Below, piece after piece: positions 49,590 through 62,399 of a DNA stretch of 64,000 bases. Source of the stretch: Chrysomallon squamiferum (Eukaryota; Mollusca; Gastropoda; Neomphalida; Peltospiridae); contig CM022677.1 of NCBI GenBank assembly GCA_012295275.1, positions 46,069 to 110,068 on the forward strand. The letters are read 5' to 3'. The position numbers and the translations under genes were made by a program. The notes below the pieces were generated by a model, which was not told where the DNA came from, did not search any database, and was given only the letters and a program-made list of their open reading frames with translations. The first letter of the stretch is position 1. Each line of letters begins with the position of its first letter.

Positions 49590-51060
49590 AACAATTATGT
49601 TAACTTCGGAGTTTTAAATCAAACATGGATATCGACCTTTTCTAATAAACAGGAATCGTGTTCATATATAAATGGTAAGATTCCTTAACGCTTGAAAGGT
49701 GACAGAAGATATAGACAAGGGGATCAGTTCTTTCACTGCGATTTCATTTTGTGTGTTGGGATTCTTGGAATCTTGGTAAGAAATAACAAACATATATACA
49801 GGATTGAGATCAACAGCAATGAATTAAAAATGTCACAGTTCGCCGACGACACAACATTAATATTAGGTTCGTGTCATAAAACTCTGTGAGCATCTGTGGG
49901 AACATAAAAATATTTTACCGATATATCTGGGCTTAAAGTTAATGTATATCAAACAAATATAATAAACTTAGGGAAAGACCAAATTAATCATAACAAAAAA
50001 AGTCTGATCAAAACAAAAATTAAAATGGACTACAAAATTCACAATATTTCGGGAACGCTTTTCCACGGATCTGTATCAAATACAAGAATTAAACTTTAAT
50101 GCAAAGTTAAAAGAGGTTTAAAGGCTGCTTGAACAATGGTCAAAATGTTCTTTGCCTCCTCTAAGAAAAATTACTGCAATCAAAAGTTTAGTTTTATCGA
50201 AAATCGTTTATTTTTTTCTTCACTGCCAAATCCAACAAACTATTTCTTTAAAATATTAGAAACATATTTCTTTCAGTTTATTTGGAATAAAAGACCACGA
50301 TAAAATAGCTAGAAAAAAAAAAAACTATTTTTGACTATTATCAAAATGGTGGTTTACGAGCAATAATTGTTAAGTTACTTTTTAATGCGTTAAAGATATC
50401 GTGGATTAAAGACATAAATTTTAGCCAAGACATTGCCTCTCTTTTGAGTAACTGTTTATAATCAAAAGCTTCACTGACATTAGTTTCAGGGTCAGCATAC
50501 AGTGAAGCAAAATTGTGGAAACGCACAAATTCCTTTTGGAAAAATGTATTATATATGGTCAAACTTTTTAGAGAAATGTGAAATCATAAAGGACAAGATA
50601 AAAATACTATGTCAATAGATATAATATAATGTTCGCATTAGAACTGATAATAAATCAGCTTATTATAGTGGAAAAGAAAGGAATTTATTTTTAAAAGCTC
50701 TTTTTGCTAACGACAACTGGATTTCATGCATTTCGTTTTATGGAAAGGAAAATATAACTTAAGACCATAATTTTATATTTATAGTGTCTTGATACTAGCT
50801 ATTATAATAAAAATAAAACAGAAAAGAGAAAAAGCATAAATTTGGTACAGAGTTCTGTGACAAATGGTGGGAAGCTAACTACAAACACCGAACTTAGATA
50901 CTTTTAGTACAAGAATTTATTATTTGTCTTAATAATAAACATTTAGTATTATATCGTAAAAAAAGATTCAGTTAAATGTGAATTTTGTAATATGTTTAGT
51001 GAAAATGTAATACGCATGTTCTCGTTCTGATCTATTTTTCTATTTTGTTTTCTTATGTTT
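49590..51060 (+). mobile_element. Degenerate LINE (Tx1/L1-like) reverse transcriptase region
   Basis: Plus-strand frames give, in order: a WISTFSNKQES-SYINGK block; GDRRYRQGDQFFH...FIL-GILGILVRNNKHIYRI; and KMSQFADDTTLILG with the FADD catalytic signature of reverse transcriptase. Further on come NGGLRAIIVKLLFNALKISW (about 50344-50403) and, at about 50975, CEFCNMFSENVIRMF, the C-terminal Cys-rich block. The order and motifs fit Tx1/L1-type LINEs. Stops and frame changes throughout mean it is dead. The 5' half with the endonuclease is missing, as in most truncated copies. Confidence 0.7.
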
Positions 51061-51121
51061 CTTACAATAATATATACATTTATTTATGTGATCAAATATT
51101 TTTAATGTTTAAAACATGTTA

Positions 51122-51133
51122 ATTCTTCTTCTT

Positions 51134-51164
<31 letters not shown>

Positions 51165-51205
51165 TTATTATTATTATTATTATCATTATTATTATTATTG
51201 TGGTT
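51122..51205. repeat. (TTC)n(TTA)n microsatellite
   Basis: About 14 TTC units followed by ATT units, just after the LINE relic; possibly its tail. Confidence 0.9.
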
Positions 51206-51304
51206 TTTACTAATGTTGTGGAGACTTCTGTATTTTAACACATTAATTTTATTTACTTTTTTATTAGCTTGTTTTAGTTGTATTATATATTATACTGTAT
51301 CATC

Positions 51305-51382
51305 TGTAGTCAAATAAAAGAAAAGAAAAGAAAAAGAAAAATAAATAAATACAAATACCATTATATAAATTAAAAAGTGAAA

Positions 51383-51413
<31 letters not shown>

Positions 51414-51437
51414 ACAAACAAACAAACAAACAAACAA
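51305..51437. repeat. (AAAAG)n, (AAAT)n and (AAAC)n microsatellites
   Basis: Simple blocks. The minus-strand frame through 51300-51605 is partly low-complexity; its 5' end is varied but has no family match. Confidence 0.85.
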
Positions 51438-52215
51438 TATTACCACAATGATGAGTATAAGTGTTAGTGTTTGAACAAAGCTTTCGTTTTTATAATAAAT
51501 GTAATAAAGGTGATATTTGTTACACCTGTGTTTAGATCGCACTGACTCATAACACTTACAAATCAAAGAGTGTCCCGTGTACTCTGATTCACCATTACAT
51601 TGCATATTTCACGATCGTAGTATAACGTTTCTTGTCGCCAATACACCTGACACGCTATTCTTATCTGACCTACTTAACAGACACTTGTTAACATAACTTT
51701 TTCATCAATATACCGAGTTAGAAATAAATATAAATATCTTACAGACAAGATAAGTAATGTCAAAATATATATCTTGTATTCTGTTTCCATTTCATATTTG
51801 TTTTAAACTTATTTAACAGGTTTACACAAATTGTATATAATAAAACATTTGTATGTATCGACCGCCATACGTGGCGTGACTTGTACAGTATCTAATTTCA
51901 GTCACATGCTTAGTAGCAGGCGACTTTGTAAACAGTGTTCAGTGATCTTGTCAAACAGAAAGGCGTCACTTCTAGGAAAACCACTCAACAAACAAGACGC
52001 ATTATACAGAAGTAGTCGGCCATTTTGAAATTTGAAGGTATTTTATATTTAATTGTCATTTAATGTATGCTGTACTATTGCTTTGCTTAAAACAAATCAG
52101 ACATATTGAAATTGTTATCTATTTTGTTAGGGCTATAACTTTTTGGTGTGAATTTTGCTAAAGGCTTTTTTTTCGTACCTAGCATACAGATTTATAAGAA
52201 ATGTCGATAAAATAT

Positions 52216-52254
<39 letters not shown>

Positions 52255-52610
52255 CTATCGACATTATAATAATCATTATTATTCCATTCATTAATAATAA
52301 CAGCAATAGTAATAGTAGTAATAATAGTATCACTTAAATATAATTCAGTGATTCATTTATTACTTATGCTATATATTTATCGATCTGATTACTTTATATG
52401 ACTTTATTTCATTTCATTTATTTATAGATTTACCTACAGATCCCTGATCTTAGTCATCAATAGCAGAGTTGTTAAACGGAAATTACTCGTTTCTAAGAAA
52501 TTATCGATCAGGAAGTTTTTCAGGTAACGTATATATTTTTAAACTACAAAGTATTTTAAATTGTTCTTATTTTATTTTATTTTATTTTATTTTATTTTAT
52601 TATTATTATA

Positions 52611-52670
<60 letters not shown>

Positions 52671-53706
52671 ATTTTTATTATTATTACATATATGGATATA
52701 CATGTAACAAACAGCGATATAGCGTGAGGCTTTTTAAACATGTGAAAAAATGTGTTATAGACCCGACTATAAAATGTTTCTTACCATCTGGTGTATGGAA
52801 GACGAGGATGTGATAATATTATCTCATATAATTTTATTATTTTCTATTTACGAGTTTGTTTGTTCGTTGTCTTTGTCGTCTTTATTGAAATTGTTTATCT
52901 TCTCACAATGCTGACAAATGTAAATAATTTATTATTTTCACGGGTTATTTCTACACTTATGGACAGATTTTGTATTAACAATGCATGTGTCAGATCGCTG
53001 TAAATAACACCCGAGTATACCTTTGTGTGTCTCGTGTAGCAGTGACACGCTATTTTTTATATGACCTACATAACAAACGAAAGTCAGTGTTAGATTGCAT
53101 TGATAAACTGGTCATGCAAACCTCGTCAGATAAATAAGACATGTACTTTTATATTCAGTATACTGTAAAAAATATTTGTTATTATTATTAGTGTTGTTGT
53201 TGTTGATGTTGTTGTTACTATTATTATTACATTTATAACTTACGTATTAACATTGGAATCTAGTTGTATTTAATTTATTGAATTAGAATTAATGTAATTT
53301 ATTGTAAAGAAGATTTATATTAATTTGATACTGAAACGTAACGCTTGATGACGTATATGATATTTGACGTCAGTCGTGTGTTTATCAGTGAAGGGTTTCC
53401 AAAGTAAAAGAACACAAAGCAGAACTGAAACTCGAGGGCCATATTGAACGTGTATAAATTTTTTTATTTTATTATGTTTTAATTCCAGTGTTCTTAATTT
53501 ATTACTAAATACATCAGAGTTAGTCCTCTAACAAATACATTACTTTAGTGTGAGTTATTTTTTTTATATTGAAATGTGATCTATAGCTGAGATGATAGAA
53601 AATAGTCGCTTATAAGAAATTGTCGATCAGGAAGTTGAAGTTACAAGGTATTTCATATTGTTTTATATTTCAAAAGTATCACATCTTGTTCCTTAGTTTT
53701 CCTTAC

Positions 53707-53754
<48 letters not shown>

Positions 53755-54883
53755 TTATTTTGTTCTTATATAGCCTTTGTTTTTAGATTTTTGATTGTCG
53801 GATAATTTTGTTGTTTTTTCGAGGAGTAAATTGGTATAAATGACCATATGTACCTTGCGATTTCATTTTATGTAAGATGAGTATACAAATGTCTCGTAAA
53901 ACGATCTGTTTAGTTTAATCTGAGACTGAAACCTAAGAAAGTAACACTTGGTGACGTCTAAGATATTTATCAGTGATAACTAAAAGTACACAAAGCAGAA
54001 GAGAAACTAGTCGGCCATATTGAAAGTACATGATATTTTATATTTTATTATGTTTTAACAATTCCAGTGTTCTTAATTTATTACTAAATATATCAGGGTT
54101 AGTTAACAAATAGATTACTTAAGTGTGAGATTTTTTAAAACTTAAATGAAAGGTTACGGATAACCTGATTTTATTGAAGTCTTTAGTATTGTATTACTAC
54201 TATAACTACTACTATACCCTATTGTTGCCCTTTTATTTATTGACGTGTTTTATTATGTATTGTTCATTTTATTTTATTTTATTTTATTTCATTTATACTT
54301 AGATCGGTGACATCTGTGATCTATAGTTGAGTTGTTTTATATTTCAAAAGAATCAGACCTTGTTCCTTGATTTTCCTTACATTTTTCTTATATAGTCTTT
54401 CTTTTTAGATTTGTTTTTATCGGTTAATTATTTTGTACTTCCGAGGAGTAAATTCGTATAAATGACCATATGTACATTGCGATTTGAAAATCGTTTGTCC
54501 CACAGTTAAATATCTTTTACATGACCATGAACAGACATGTCTGTGTATAAAAATAATTCTAATAATAATTATAGTTGTTGTCGTCATCATCTTTTTATCT
54601 TTTATCGATTTGGTATATATTTATCTGATTTTTTTTTCTTTCTTTCTTTCATTATCTTTTATTTGTTTTTAGATTTCTGATCACAGTATTGAACAGTACA
54701 TGCGTTAAACAGAAAGTAGTCGCTTGTTAGAAATTATCTTAGGTTGATTATTTTTTTACATAAAATTGTTTAGTTTTTGAAATATTTCTATGTACAGGTC
54801 ATAGCTAGATGTGAATATAGAAAACTGATCACTGCAATGTGAGGCTGTGTAGTAGAAACATTTTAAAATTATATTCCTATGGG

Positions 54884-55000
<117 letters not shown>

Positions 55001-55008
55001 GTCAAAAC

Positions 55009-56565
55009 ATGGCCACCTCAGCAGAAGTTTCAAGTTGGCAGACAGGGAAAAAACTGACGGAGTGTATTGAACACGTTTTCCGTACGGGAACAGACAGCGA
55101 CGTCAGATTTGTTGTTGGGGAAGATGAACAAATTGTAGAAGCACATCGCTTCATCCTCATGATCAGAAGCGAAGTCTTCCACAAAATGTTTATGGGAGAA
55201 CTTCGCGAACAAAACAACATCATCTTGCCCGACGTGCTGGCAGATATTTTTACAGAGTTTTTAAAGTATGTTAAAAATCAAACAAAACACACACACACAC
55301 ACAAACACACAAACACACTCACAAACACATTCACAAACACACAAACATACAGAAACACTCAGCGACACGGGTACGAACACAGTAAGGAAACATACATGCT
55401 GACACGAACGTTGATAACAATACAGCTTTTGTTAGTAATCTAATTGTTTTCTAATTAATTAATCGCCCATAATTATCTCTCGTTTTGAAGTCTTACTCTA
55501 CTTCTTTTACACAGATATCTTTATACGGATGACGTCGTCCTAACAGGCGAGAACGTCACCGGTCTGCTGTATCTATCGAGGAAGTACATCGTCACAACAC
55601 TGGAAGATCAGTGTGTACGTTATTTGGGGTCGTCGTTGTTGTCACAGAATGCGTGCGTCGTGCTGGAACAAGCTCACCTGTTTGATCAACATGATCTAAG
55701 GAAAACAACTCTGGACTACATTTTGAAAAATGGCGACGAAGTTCTGAAGTTAGAAGAAATCACTGATCTTTGTCACGAATGTCTGGATGAGATCGTACGA
55801 TCAGACGAACTGAAAGCAGACGAGAAAAATGTTTTTGAAGCCGCTGTGAAGTGGGCTGACAGCGCGTGCAGGAAGCAAGGAAGAGAGACGAATGGACATA
55901 ACATGCGCGAAGCACTGGGAGAGGTCGTGAAGCACGTGCGTTATCCATTACTCGATCTGATGTATTTTGTTAAACACGTGACACCCACTCAAATACTCAC
56001 TGAGACAGAACAAATCAAAATTTTCAAAAACTTGGTGAGCAGTGATGAAGATGTTTCACCTTTTAACTCAAACATGAGAACTGCAATGATGACACAGATT
56101 ACAAAAAACAGATTTGGTAGAGTATTTGGTTTATACTGGCCATGTTCTGGAGAAAACGATGAAGCCATTACTTTCTCTGTCAACAAAAACGCTTTACTTC
56201 GAGGATTTCAGTTGTACGGTCACCGTCAACCACAAAACTACGATGTCAGCGCCTTCGTCACCGACACAAGAACAGACGAAATACTGGACGGCTCTAAACT
56301 GACACAGCGATATGAACACGTCGTTTCTAGAGTGTATGACGTCGTGTTCAGACGTCCAGTGAAGATTACTAAAGACACTGAGTACAGCTTGTTTGTTACT
56401 ATTAAGGGAGGAGACTCATTGTTTGGAGTTGAAGGTGAATCAGAAATTGTTGTAGACTCTTTTGTTTGTAGATTTTCTGAGTCACACAAATCTAAACACA
56501 GTCACAGACAACTTCGTACACGTGTGACAAACGGACAAATACCTGCTTTGTTATTTTTAGTGTGA
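55009..56565 (+). CDS. BTB-BACK-PHR domain protein (BTBD1/2/3/6-like), two exons
   Basis: Exon 1 is 55009-55265 and exon 2 is 55515-56565 (donor GTATGT, acceptor ttttacacag), giving 435 residues with one Lys codon split across the junction. BTB is at about residues 20-120 (DVRFVVGE, VEAHRFILMIRSEVFHKMF, FLKYLYTDDVVLTGENV, LYLSRKYIV). BACK is at about 125-240 (LEQAHLFDQHDL, VKWADSACRKQG, RYPLLDLMYF). PHR is at about 285-434 (AITFSVNKNALLRGFQLYG, VFRRPVKIT, SEIVVDSFVCRFS, GQIPALLF). The family acts as Cullin-3 ubiquitin-ligase adaptors in animals, with BTB binding Cullin 3 and PHR binding substrate; its role here is inferred. Length and domain order match the family. Start is chosen at the first ATG with a strong context (aaaacATGG). 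Confidence 0.93.
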
Positions 56566-56932
56566 AAAACAACTTAGTTCAAACACTGTTACTTTTAGTC
56601 ATCACTGGCCTAATAATTTTATTTGTATTTATTTATTTATTTATTTATTTATTTATTTGTTTATGTTTTTCTGATGACGTCAGACAACAGTGATGACGTC
56701 ATAGGCACTTCCTTTGAATTGAAATGTCATAATGGACTGATTTTTGACAAAGATACATGTGAAATGTATAATGACATCTGATTGCTTTTTATTTATTTAT
56801 TTATTTATTTATTTGTGTATTTATTTATGGATTTAAATATTTCTACTGGGTTTTTTGTTTGTATATGAAACAATATTATTAACTATTTCCTGCTTCATTT
56901 GTATATTTTTTTTCGGTTTAAATTGTATATAA

Positions 56933-56938
56933 AATAAA
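56933..56938 (+). promoter_or_regulatory. Possible polyadenylation signal of the BTB-PHR gene
   Basis: AATAAA about 370 bases after the stop codon, followed by a GT-rich patch. Several AAATAAA words occur in the AT-rich flank, so the exact signal is uncertain. Confidence 0.3.
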
Positions 56939-57335
56939 ATGTAGATAAATTATGTATGTACTTACTGAGTGTTCGATATGAAATACAAGTACTGTTATTT
57001 GATTTATTTATCCATTTTCTTTTATTACGATTTATATTTACTATGTAAGTAAATTAGATTATGTTTCAAATTTACTGTTTGTTTGTTTGTGTATAACATG
57101 TATATAAAGAAAATGCAAATAAATTTATTTTGTATCATAAATGTTTACTTCGTTTATTTTTGTATCTAATTTGTGTTTAGAATGGAAACAGAAAAATTAG
57201 ATAGACATAAAAATCAGTTTTATTATTTAGTTTCTGTAATATTTTTCTTTTCTGCACACAACGTGTAATACATAAAGATGTCAGACAGGATTCCAGATCA
57301 GATCTTATAAATATACTTGATGTGTGTACACACAC

Positions 57336-57470
<135 letters not shown>

Positions 57471-59881
57471 ACTGTAAAATAAAGAAAACATATTTTTTTA
57501 TAAAAGTTATAAAGGGAGAAATTCGCAGGCTATCTTTAATATAATATGAACAAAAGTTTGAAAAATCCGGATCTCTCTACTTCGGATATCGGGTGTAAGT
57601 TCAAGAATAAAGTAAGATCATTTCTTAAACAATGACAACAATTACAACGTAATTAGACTACCGCGTGCAGAAGATGAAATGATCGCACTTTCTGAAATCT
57701 TAATAAACGATGATGCCAAGCTTCTAGTAATCACTATACGCGGCATCCTCCTAACAGTCTTATAGTAAGCTGGGCAGCCCTGTGTGGAGAATGATCAACT
57801 AGTCTTGGCTGTGTCTCACTGCTAACTGCTTTAATCACAACTCAGGTGGGAAGCTGGTTTCGTGTGAACAAATCTTGACCTGTGTTGTTATCAACTGGTT
57901 GAAAACCTATGTCCTTTATACAGCTAAACGTTATTAGTGTTTTAATACCTAAGAGAATTCACTCATTTAGATTAAGTGTCAAAAGCAGAGGTCTACATAA
58001 ATACGTATGACACACATATGCTTTCTTTTATTGCATTCATGGCAAAGCGACCTAAAAAACGGCAAAGTATCGAACTTTCAAATGCCTCGCTATTGTCACA
58101 AACATAAAATTAACATTCAAAATACATACATCGATGTTTTGTTTCTGACACAAAAGGGCCTTTAGCAAAGTACTGCATACAGAACGTGTTCGGGCAATTA
58201 TATCATTTATCGAGTGAATCTCAATTAAATTAATTTGTATACACGTTTACAAGAACTGTGTTTATTGTCAAACTGTAATCACAACTGTAAACAATACATC
58301 TGACAGAAATAACGGAAGTCCGCTGACTGATCGCTGAATGTGACAAGGAGATCATCGGACAAAACGGCGGAAAAATGTATTGATAGATTCAAGTGAACTG
58401 TTTCAAAAATAAATAAATAAATAAATAAATAAAAAATATAAATATATATAAAGAAAAAAGGAAGGCGACTAGACTTTACCGAGGGTTAATACTAAGACGA
58501 TGTTGATCCCTCGCTTGAACCCTGGCAATTTAAGACAGGAAATATTCGACATTATAAAACATAGTGACAATTACCAACAGTTGTACGAAACTGATATTTC
58601 GGCAAAGAGTAACGGCCGACAAATTCAAAAATCTGAATGAATTGACGGTATACACAATGACCCAGTGACCGAACTTTCTTACACTGATATTCTTATATTA
58701 TTTTGTTCTTGGGTTTATTGATACTAATACTTGTTTAAGTTAAAGTTAATTTATTTCAGATAAACATTTAAAATGTTGTTTTTATTTTCAGTTTTGCTTG
58801 AAGATCAGCTGTGTTGGGTCAGTGCAAGAGAAAATAAAAATATGTACATGGATGCTCACATGAAAATAGGTTAACTTTTTCTTACTCTTTGTTTATATTT
58901 CTGTTACAGCCAATATTGTACTTCAAAACTTATATACTTGCAAAACCATCAGTTTTAGTAAATACTGTTAATTTATATTGCTGTATTGTTGATATTTAAC
59001 ATTCTGTTTATATATGCTATTCATGAGTAACATGTAGCGGCCAGTGTTTTTTGGTGTGATTTATTTTTTTCTCTTATATTCTGTGAACTACAGATTAAAT
59101 ATGTATCTGTGACTGGATGACATTTTATACTGACTGTGATAACAAATGAAGTGAATTCTCAGGAAATGTGTTGTCTCTCATGTGAAGAGTTCAATGTATT
59201 TGCTTACCTACTTTGTTAAGCTTTATATCTCAGTTTAAGCAGTTAACCTACAAGGTATTTATGTCAAGCTGTAATACTATAGGCGATAGTGTTTTTTACT
59301 TCAGGTATTTTACCTTTTGTAATCCTAAATATATATATATATTTTTTATTAGGATACAGTGTTAAGAAAAGAATGTAAAGGTTGGGAAATATATAAAAGA
59401 ATTTTGTAAATACCTGTTTATGAACCTAAAATAGTGTGGTTTGTGATTGCATAAGACTATAGCAGATTATTTAATTTGTATGGTTGTGAACTTTATGATT
59501 GTCAATAAGATAAAATGAATTTTTCAAATATCTATTAAGAACTCTCAGTCATAAGAAAAAAATGTTTAGAACTCAGTCCACTACAGCTTTTACAGTTACA
59601 ACATATTTCAAATAATCTCACACATTTGTAAAGTAATACTTGACAACTGAAAAAAAGCAAATGATTTATCTAAAAATAATATCTAAAACTTTATCTAAAG
59701 ATCCAACACTTCATCCAGTAGATCAAATCTATTATTCATTTTCAAAATAAAATTTTCTTAACATTTATTTTTAATTTAATAAACTCCAAGAACAATATAA
59801 GTCTGAACTGAAATAAAATTATCCAGGAATAACAGTTAAACAGTATTAGAAATCTGAAGACAAACAATAATACTAATAAAA

Positions 59882-59924
<43 letters not shown>

Positions 59925-60230
59925 ACAAACAAACAAATAAAGAAAAGAAAAGAAAAGAAAGAAAGCAAATATTTTTTTAAAAACTCAGATATAATAGAAA
60001 TTAAATACAACAAATCACTTTTCTTTTCAGTCTAATAACTATTGAAACAGCCCTATTATTTTATTTATTTATTTATTTATTTATTATGTGTAAAATAATA
60101 AAATTTAACTTCATAGCTATTTAAAGTAAAAACAGTTCACACGTGAGCCTGCTGGTTTTAGGTACTTAAGAAGTTATTAATGTGTTTATCTCTTTATCAC
60201 AAAATTGGATGAAATTAATATTGGTTTGAG
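57471..60230. other. Lower-repeat stretch without a recognisable gene
   Basis: 57540-58640 is less AT-rich and looks single-copy, with no frame of note. 58640-60230 is AT-rich with (AAAT)n at 58408-58435 and 59878-59935 and (TTTA)n at 60058-60085. A tattttcag acceptor at about 58791 and short splice-like words suggest transcription but give no coding exon I can defend. Confidence 0.5.
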
Positions 60231-60299
60231 ATTATGATGTGGTTTCCTCTCTATTGTCGTAGACGGCAGAAGCTAAGACGGCATTCGGGAAGGTCCGGA

Positions 60300-60431
60300 A
60301 TGATCCGAATGGTCACGACCAGTTTTGCGATACTGGGTCAGCGACTCTCGCGGTTTTGTTTATCAAGACTACAGTCAACTGGTATCCGGCCTTCAACGTT
60401 AATGTTTATTAAAAGATGTTGGCAAATTAAG
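60300..60431 (+). CDS. Possible first coding exon with a mitochondrial-type presequence
   Basis: ATG at 60300 opens 44 codons ending exactly at a GTAAGC donor (phase 0). The peptide is rich in Arg, Ser, Thr and Leu with no acidic residues (MVTTSFAILGQRLSRFCLSR, LQSTGIRPST, IKRCWQIK), the look of a mitochondrial targeting sequence. The segment is clearly GC-richer than its flanks. A downstream exon could start at 60957 (ttacag acceptor, phase 0). No homologous protein recognised; a non-coding first exon is the alternative. Confidence 0.35.
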
Positions 60432-60838
60432 GTAAGCCAGTACGTCCAATTTATCGAACTACGAGCAAACCTTTTATGTGAAATCAATATTTGAGATAAA
60501 GTCATTACTAGTGGTTCTTGTATTATAACTTATATATAAACAGGTCAAGTCGCCCTAATGGAACTTTGTCCATTTCAAGCCCTGTATTACAGTGTGTACA
60601 GTATATTATACAATATAGGCCTATGTATATACATTTCGCTAAGTAATATTTAAAAATATATATGTATATACACATTTTTAATAAACTTGCTGATATGAAG
60701 TGGATAGGTATATTTAACAATTCATTTAAATTGTATTGTGTGTGAAAGACATTTTTATACATATATTTATCACCTAATAGTAATAGGATTCATGCTGGTA
60801 TTCTCAAGTAAAATACAATTGTGTTTGTTCTTGTTCTT

Positions 60839-60850
60839 GTTATTATTATT

Positions 60851-60889
<39 letters not shown>

Positions 60890-60890
60890 A
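60839..60890. repeat. (TTA)n(GTT)n microsatellite
   Basis: ATT units followed by about 13 GTT units in the possible intron before 60957. Confidence 0.9.
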
Positions 60891-60956
60891 TTGTTATAAA
60901 ATCTTTTACAACTATTAATCATGTATATTTGTTATATATTTATATTGTATTTACAG

Positions 60957-61139
60957 ATGGTTGAATTTCCACTGGAGGCCATATTGTGCAAGATGTTTAT
61001 CATGTCATTTCACTTGGCCTGTAGTTCTGGAATTATCACAGTTTGGTCTGTGTTGTCTGTGCAGAATGTTTTTTTACAGACCAGAGGTTTGAAATTCAAT
61101 TTTTGTATTCATATCACAGATATGATTAAGCTACTATAA
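60957..61139 (+). CDS. Possible terminal exon following 60300-60431
   Basis: After tatttacag, 60 codons run to TAA, in phase with the candidate first exon. The peptide starts MVEFPLEAILCKMF and is Cys-, Phe- and Ile-rich with no recognised domain. The combined product would be about 104 residues. Weak support. Confidence 0.2.
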   Translation: MVEFPLEAILCKMFIMSFHLACSSGIITVWSVLSVQNVFLQTRGLKFNFCIHITDMIKLL

Positions 61140-62250
61140 CATTAAACATCCTAAATTATTATTAAACACATTTTACATAAAAAAATCATGTTTTGAAGAT
61201 GAAAAAAAAAAAAAAAAAAAAAATACAAGGAAATGAATTTGTTGTTTTTAAAAACAGAAAGAAGTAAAATTATGCATAAATGATTTGTAATTTTAATATT
61301 TTATGTGATATTTAAATGGTAATTTGTTTTTGTTTCCAGAGATTACTAATGATAAATTTTATACTTTTTTTTTTTTAGTTAACTATAATTATCTTTATTA
61401 GATTTATCAATAATAAATGTAAAATTTTTGTGCTTAACTCATTTTATTCTTAAGGTTTATAAATGATAAATGCAATTTATTACTTTACAGGATAAACAAG
61501 CTTTCTGTCCAGAAAAAAGGTCAGGTTTCTTCAGGCCAAGGATGACCACTTGACCATGTGTGTAGTGCACAGTTCAGTGAAGAACAATCACTTCTCCAGT
61601 CCTGACTGTTAAGAGAAATTTGTACAGACTCAGACACTCAGATGTACTCAACATGTTTGTAAACAGATGCTGGGTATAATAGACAAGTAATTCAGTTTAC
61701 TACCAGATTTTATAAACTTTAAAATAATAAATTACTTAATTTCACCTGAGAATGTTTTAATATTAATATTATTAGATACAATTTTATTGTTTATTTGTAA
61801 ATACAGACTTTGTCATTGATTTAGCAATTGTGATAACAAAGCTGTAAGAGGAAATAGTCAATTGAACATGTATTTTAGAAAGTTTAAATTTAAAAATTAA
61901 GAATAAGATAAAGATTTTAGATTTTATTTGTTATCAATTTAAAAATGTAAAAAAAAAAAAACAACCCCAAAACAATATGTATATTTTATTTTTTAAATTA
62001 TTAGATTCATACTTAAAGGTTCTGACTTGATTTGTTCAAATGTGTTTTAAACAGACACATTCCCAGATAATAAAAAGTACAGGAACAACAAGAAATATTT
62101 TAATCAATACAGTTTGACTTTATTTTATTTTAGTTAAATTTTATTTCACTCTACATATATATTAGATGAAAACATCACTGCAAATTCAAATGAAGACATA
62201 AAACTGTAATAATTGTTCAAAAAAATGTACAATTAATGTTTTATTTTCAG

Positions 62251-62391
62251 AAACAAGCTAGATGTTATATCAGAATCACCACAGAGTACATAAATCTATT
62301 TACAGCAGATTCTTACAGCAAAGAAATCACAGGACAGTTACAGATCAACAGATGTTTTACATGAGTGCTGTTTTAACAGGCTGAGTCATTG
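62251..62391 (+). ncRNA. Possible non-coding exon
   Basis: A ttattttcag acceptor and a GTAAGT donor bound 141 bases without a useful frame. Part of it (CAGAGTACA-AAATCTATTTACAGCAGATTCTT) recurs at about 62498-62532. A further acceptor (atatttcag) is at 63006. The pattern suggests a spliced non-coding transcript or UTR exons. Confidence 0.25.
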
Positions 62392-62399
62392 GTAAGTAA

